Shown here piece after piece: positions 62,699 through 64,000 of a stretch of DNA of 64,000 nucleotides (positions are counted from its first letter, which is position 1; the number at the start of each line of letters is the position of its first letter). The notes below the pieces were generated by a model. It made no database searches, was not told the origin of the DNA, and saw nothing but the letters and a program-made list of their open reading frames with translations. This DNA comes from Thiotrichaceae bacterium UBA973 (GTDB taxonomy: Bacteria > Pseudomonadota > Gammaproteobacteria > Eutrophobiales > Eutrophobiaceae): positions 124,001 through 188,000 of the forward strand of contig DBBX01000019.1 of NCBI GenBank assembly GCA_002292815.1, in the 5' to 3' direction. The translations under genes were made by a program, and so were the position numbers.

Positions 62699-64000
62699 TT
62701 ATGTCAGGCCTTTTTCTGCCAGACTAACTGCTCTGAAAATAGCACGGCCTTTATTCATGGTTTCATCCCATTCGTTTCGGGGGACCGAGTCGGCGACAAT
62801 GCCTGCGCCGGCCTGTATATGCAAGGTCTTATCTTTAATGACGGCGGTGCGTATGGCAATCGCAGTATCCATATTACCATTCCAGGATAAATATCCGACC
62901 GCACCCGAATAAACCCCACGTTTTACTGGTTCCAGTTCATCAATAATCTCCATAGCACGAATCTTTGGTGCGCCGGAGACCGTGCCAGCAGGGAAGGTGG
63001 CACGCAAGACATCAATAGCACTCATGCCATCTATTAATTTTCCGGTAACATTTGAAACGATATGCATGACATGAGAGTAACGCTCAATGATCATTTTGTC
63101 GGTCAGACTAACAGTGCCCATCTGAGAAACACGACCTGCATCATTCCGACCTAAATCGATTAGCATTAAATGCTCAGCTAACTCCTTGGGATCTTGCAGT
63201 AGATCTTCTTCGAGTTTTAAATCTTCTTCTTCGGTTTTACCTCGAGGGCGTGTGCCAGCGATAGGTCGGACCGTGACAATATTATCTTCCAATCTAACCA
63301 GGATTTCAGGCGAAGAACCGACGATCTGAAAATCATCCAGATTCAGAAAGTACATATAAGGTGAAGGGTTTAGGCAGCGTAATGCGCGATAAAGATTAAT
63401 CGGTTCTGATTCAAACGGTATCGATAAGCGTTGGGACAACACGACCTGCATGGCATCACCATCAACGATATATTGTTTTATTTTGTCAACGGCGGCTTCA
63501 TAATTTTTCTGAGTAAAGCCTGATACGAAATCATTTTCATCAACGGTACGAGAACCACTTGATGATGATTGTGGAATTTGTTTATTAGCAAGTTTTTCAA
63601 CCAGCTCATCTAATCTTTTTTGTGACTCTGAAAAAGCATTACTGTTATTCGGATCAGCATGAACGATGATATAAAGTTTGCCGCCCAGATTATCAAACAC
63701 GATAACTTCATCCGAAACCATTAATAAGATGTCGGGTGAGCCGATAGGGTCATCTTTATCATTCTTGATCAGGCGCGGTTCTATATAACGAATGGTTTCA
63801 TAGCCAAAATAGCCGACCAAGCCGCCATTGAAACGTGGCATGCACTCAATCTCAGCGACCTTATAATCTTGCTGAATCTTTTCTATCTCTGCTAATGGAT
63901 CATTAACGTTGTATTCGTCAACACTATTGCCATCTTCTTTAATAGTGATTTTTGTTCCAGTAGCAGTAATGACTCTTTTAGCGGGCAAACCAATGATGGA
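62699..64000 (-). CDS. trpE: Anthranilate synthase component I (partial)
   Basis: The frame runs off the right edge, so the N terminus is missing; about 433 residues are in the window. They contain the TrpE catalytic core: PIAGTRPRGKTEEEDLKLEEDLL, HLMLIDLGRNDAGRVS and SGAPKIRAMEIIDELEP. The segment at the edge reads SIIGLPAKRVI, typical of TrpE. The feedback-inhibition site is mostly outside the window. trpG starts 12 bp downstream of its stop. Confidence 0.95.
   Translation of the reverse strand, partial: SIIGLPAKRVITATGTKITIKEDGNSVDEYNVNDPLAEIEKIQQDYKVAEIECMPRFNGGLVGYFGYETIRYIEPRLIKNDKDDPIGSPDILLMVSDEVIVFDNLGGKLYIIVHADPNNSNAFSESQKRLDELVEKLANKQIPQSSSSGSRTVDENDFVSGFTQKNYEAAVDKIKQYIVDGDAMQVVLSQRLSIPFESEPINLYRALRCLNPSPYMYFLNLDDFQIVGSSPEILVRLEDNIVTVRPIAGTRPRGKTEEEDLKLEEDLLQDPKELAEHLMLIDLGRNDAGRVSQMGTVSLTDKMIIERYSHVMHIVSNVTGKLIDGMSAIDVLRATFPAGTVSGAPKIRAMEIIDELEPVKRGVYSGAVGYLSWNGNMDTAIAIRTAVIKDKTLHIQAGAGIVADSVPRNEWDETMNKGRAIFRAVSLAEKGLT

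Overview
The window is a stretch of bacterial chromosome at roughly 40% GC with dense, mostly housekeeping gene content. The gene order prmC-prfA-hemA // lolB-ispE-tRNA-Gln-prs-rplY-pth-ychF, and the presence of engB, dsbA, cytochromes c4 and c5, purE/purK, rpmE, prlC and trpEGDC, point to a Gammaproteobacterium. The TRAP-type binding protein, TonB receptor, PQQ precursor genes and fatty-acid genes suggest a free-living aerobic, perhaps marine or methylotroph/hydrocarbonoclast-like lineage. That last point is a guess; I cannot name a genus. I see no insertion sequence, prophage, CRISPR array or integron.

Layout. 1-3981 (minus): pmbA, moxR, DUF58 and the N-terminal part of a transglutaminase gene cut by the left edge. 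4087-8121 (plus): uvrD, a SUFU-domain gene and an orphan DctP lipoprotein, followed by a strong terminator and an unusual run of small hairpins. 8406-9748 (minus): a membrane-anchored cytochrome c5 and a decayed HDOD gene. 9859-18620 (plus): an OmpR-type two-component pair, then a tightly coupled lipid-modification operon (desaturase, flavin amine-oxidase-like protein, DUF1365, cyclopropane synthase-like methyltransferase, three membrane proteins and an exported protein). Direct repeats with 11-bp phasing precede both the regulator gene and this operon. 18674-22513: a YeeZ-like epimerase, a glutamine amidotransferase, a DUF1289 gene, a broken DUF2835 gene and purK-purE. 22786-23110: two tandem 24-codon pqqA genes behind a sigma-54 promoter. 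23481-33439 continues with dsbA, cytochrome c4, engB, an intergenic region with a possible small RNA and DnaA boxes, then M48 protease, nuclease, rpmE, xthA, an SH3 protein, prlC and GIDE/LemA membrane proteins.

34201-41559 is an iron module: bacterioferritin, Bfd, a FecA-like TonB receptor and an FbpABC-type ferric iron ABC transporter, with Fur-box-like sequences in front of each unit. 41659-47785 carries gcvH, tpx, dgkA, an LpxR-like outer-membrane protein, a MetX-like hydrolase, an enoyl-CoA hydratase and an acyl-CoA synthetase. 47797-58884 is the classic moeB-prmC-prfA-hemA block and the divergent TPR-lolB-ispE-tRNA-prs-rplY-pth-ychF block. 59003-64000 has a small cysteine-rich gene, an exported SMP-30-like protein and trpEGDC (minus, trpE cut by the right edge).

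The items most worth a second look are the sigma-54-driven pqqA pair without other pqq genes nearby, the two-component system that appears wired to a lipid-remodelling operon, the hairpin cluster after dctP, and the intergenic region downstream of engB.
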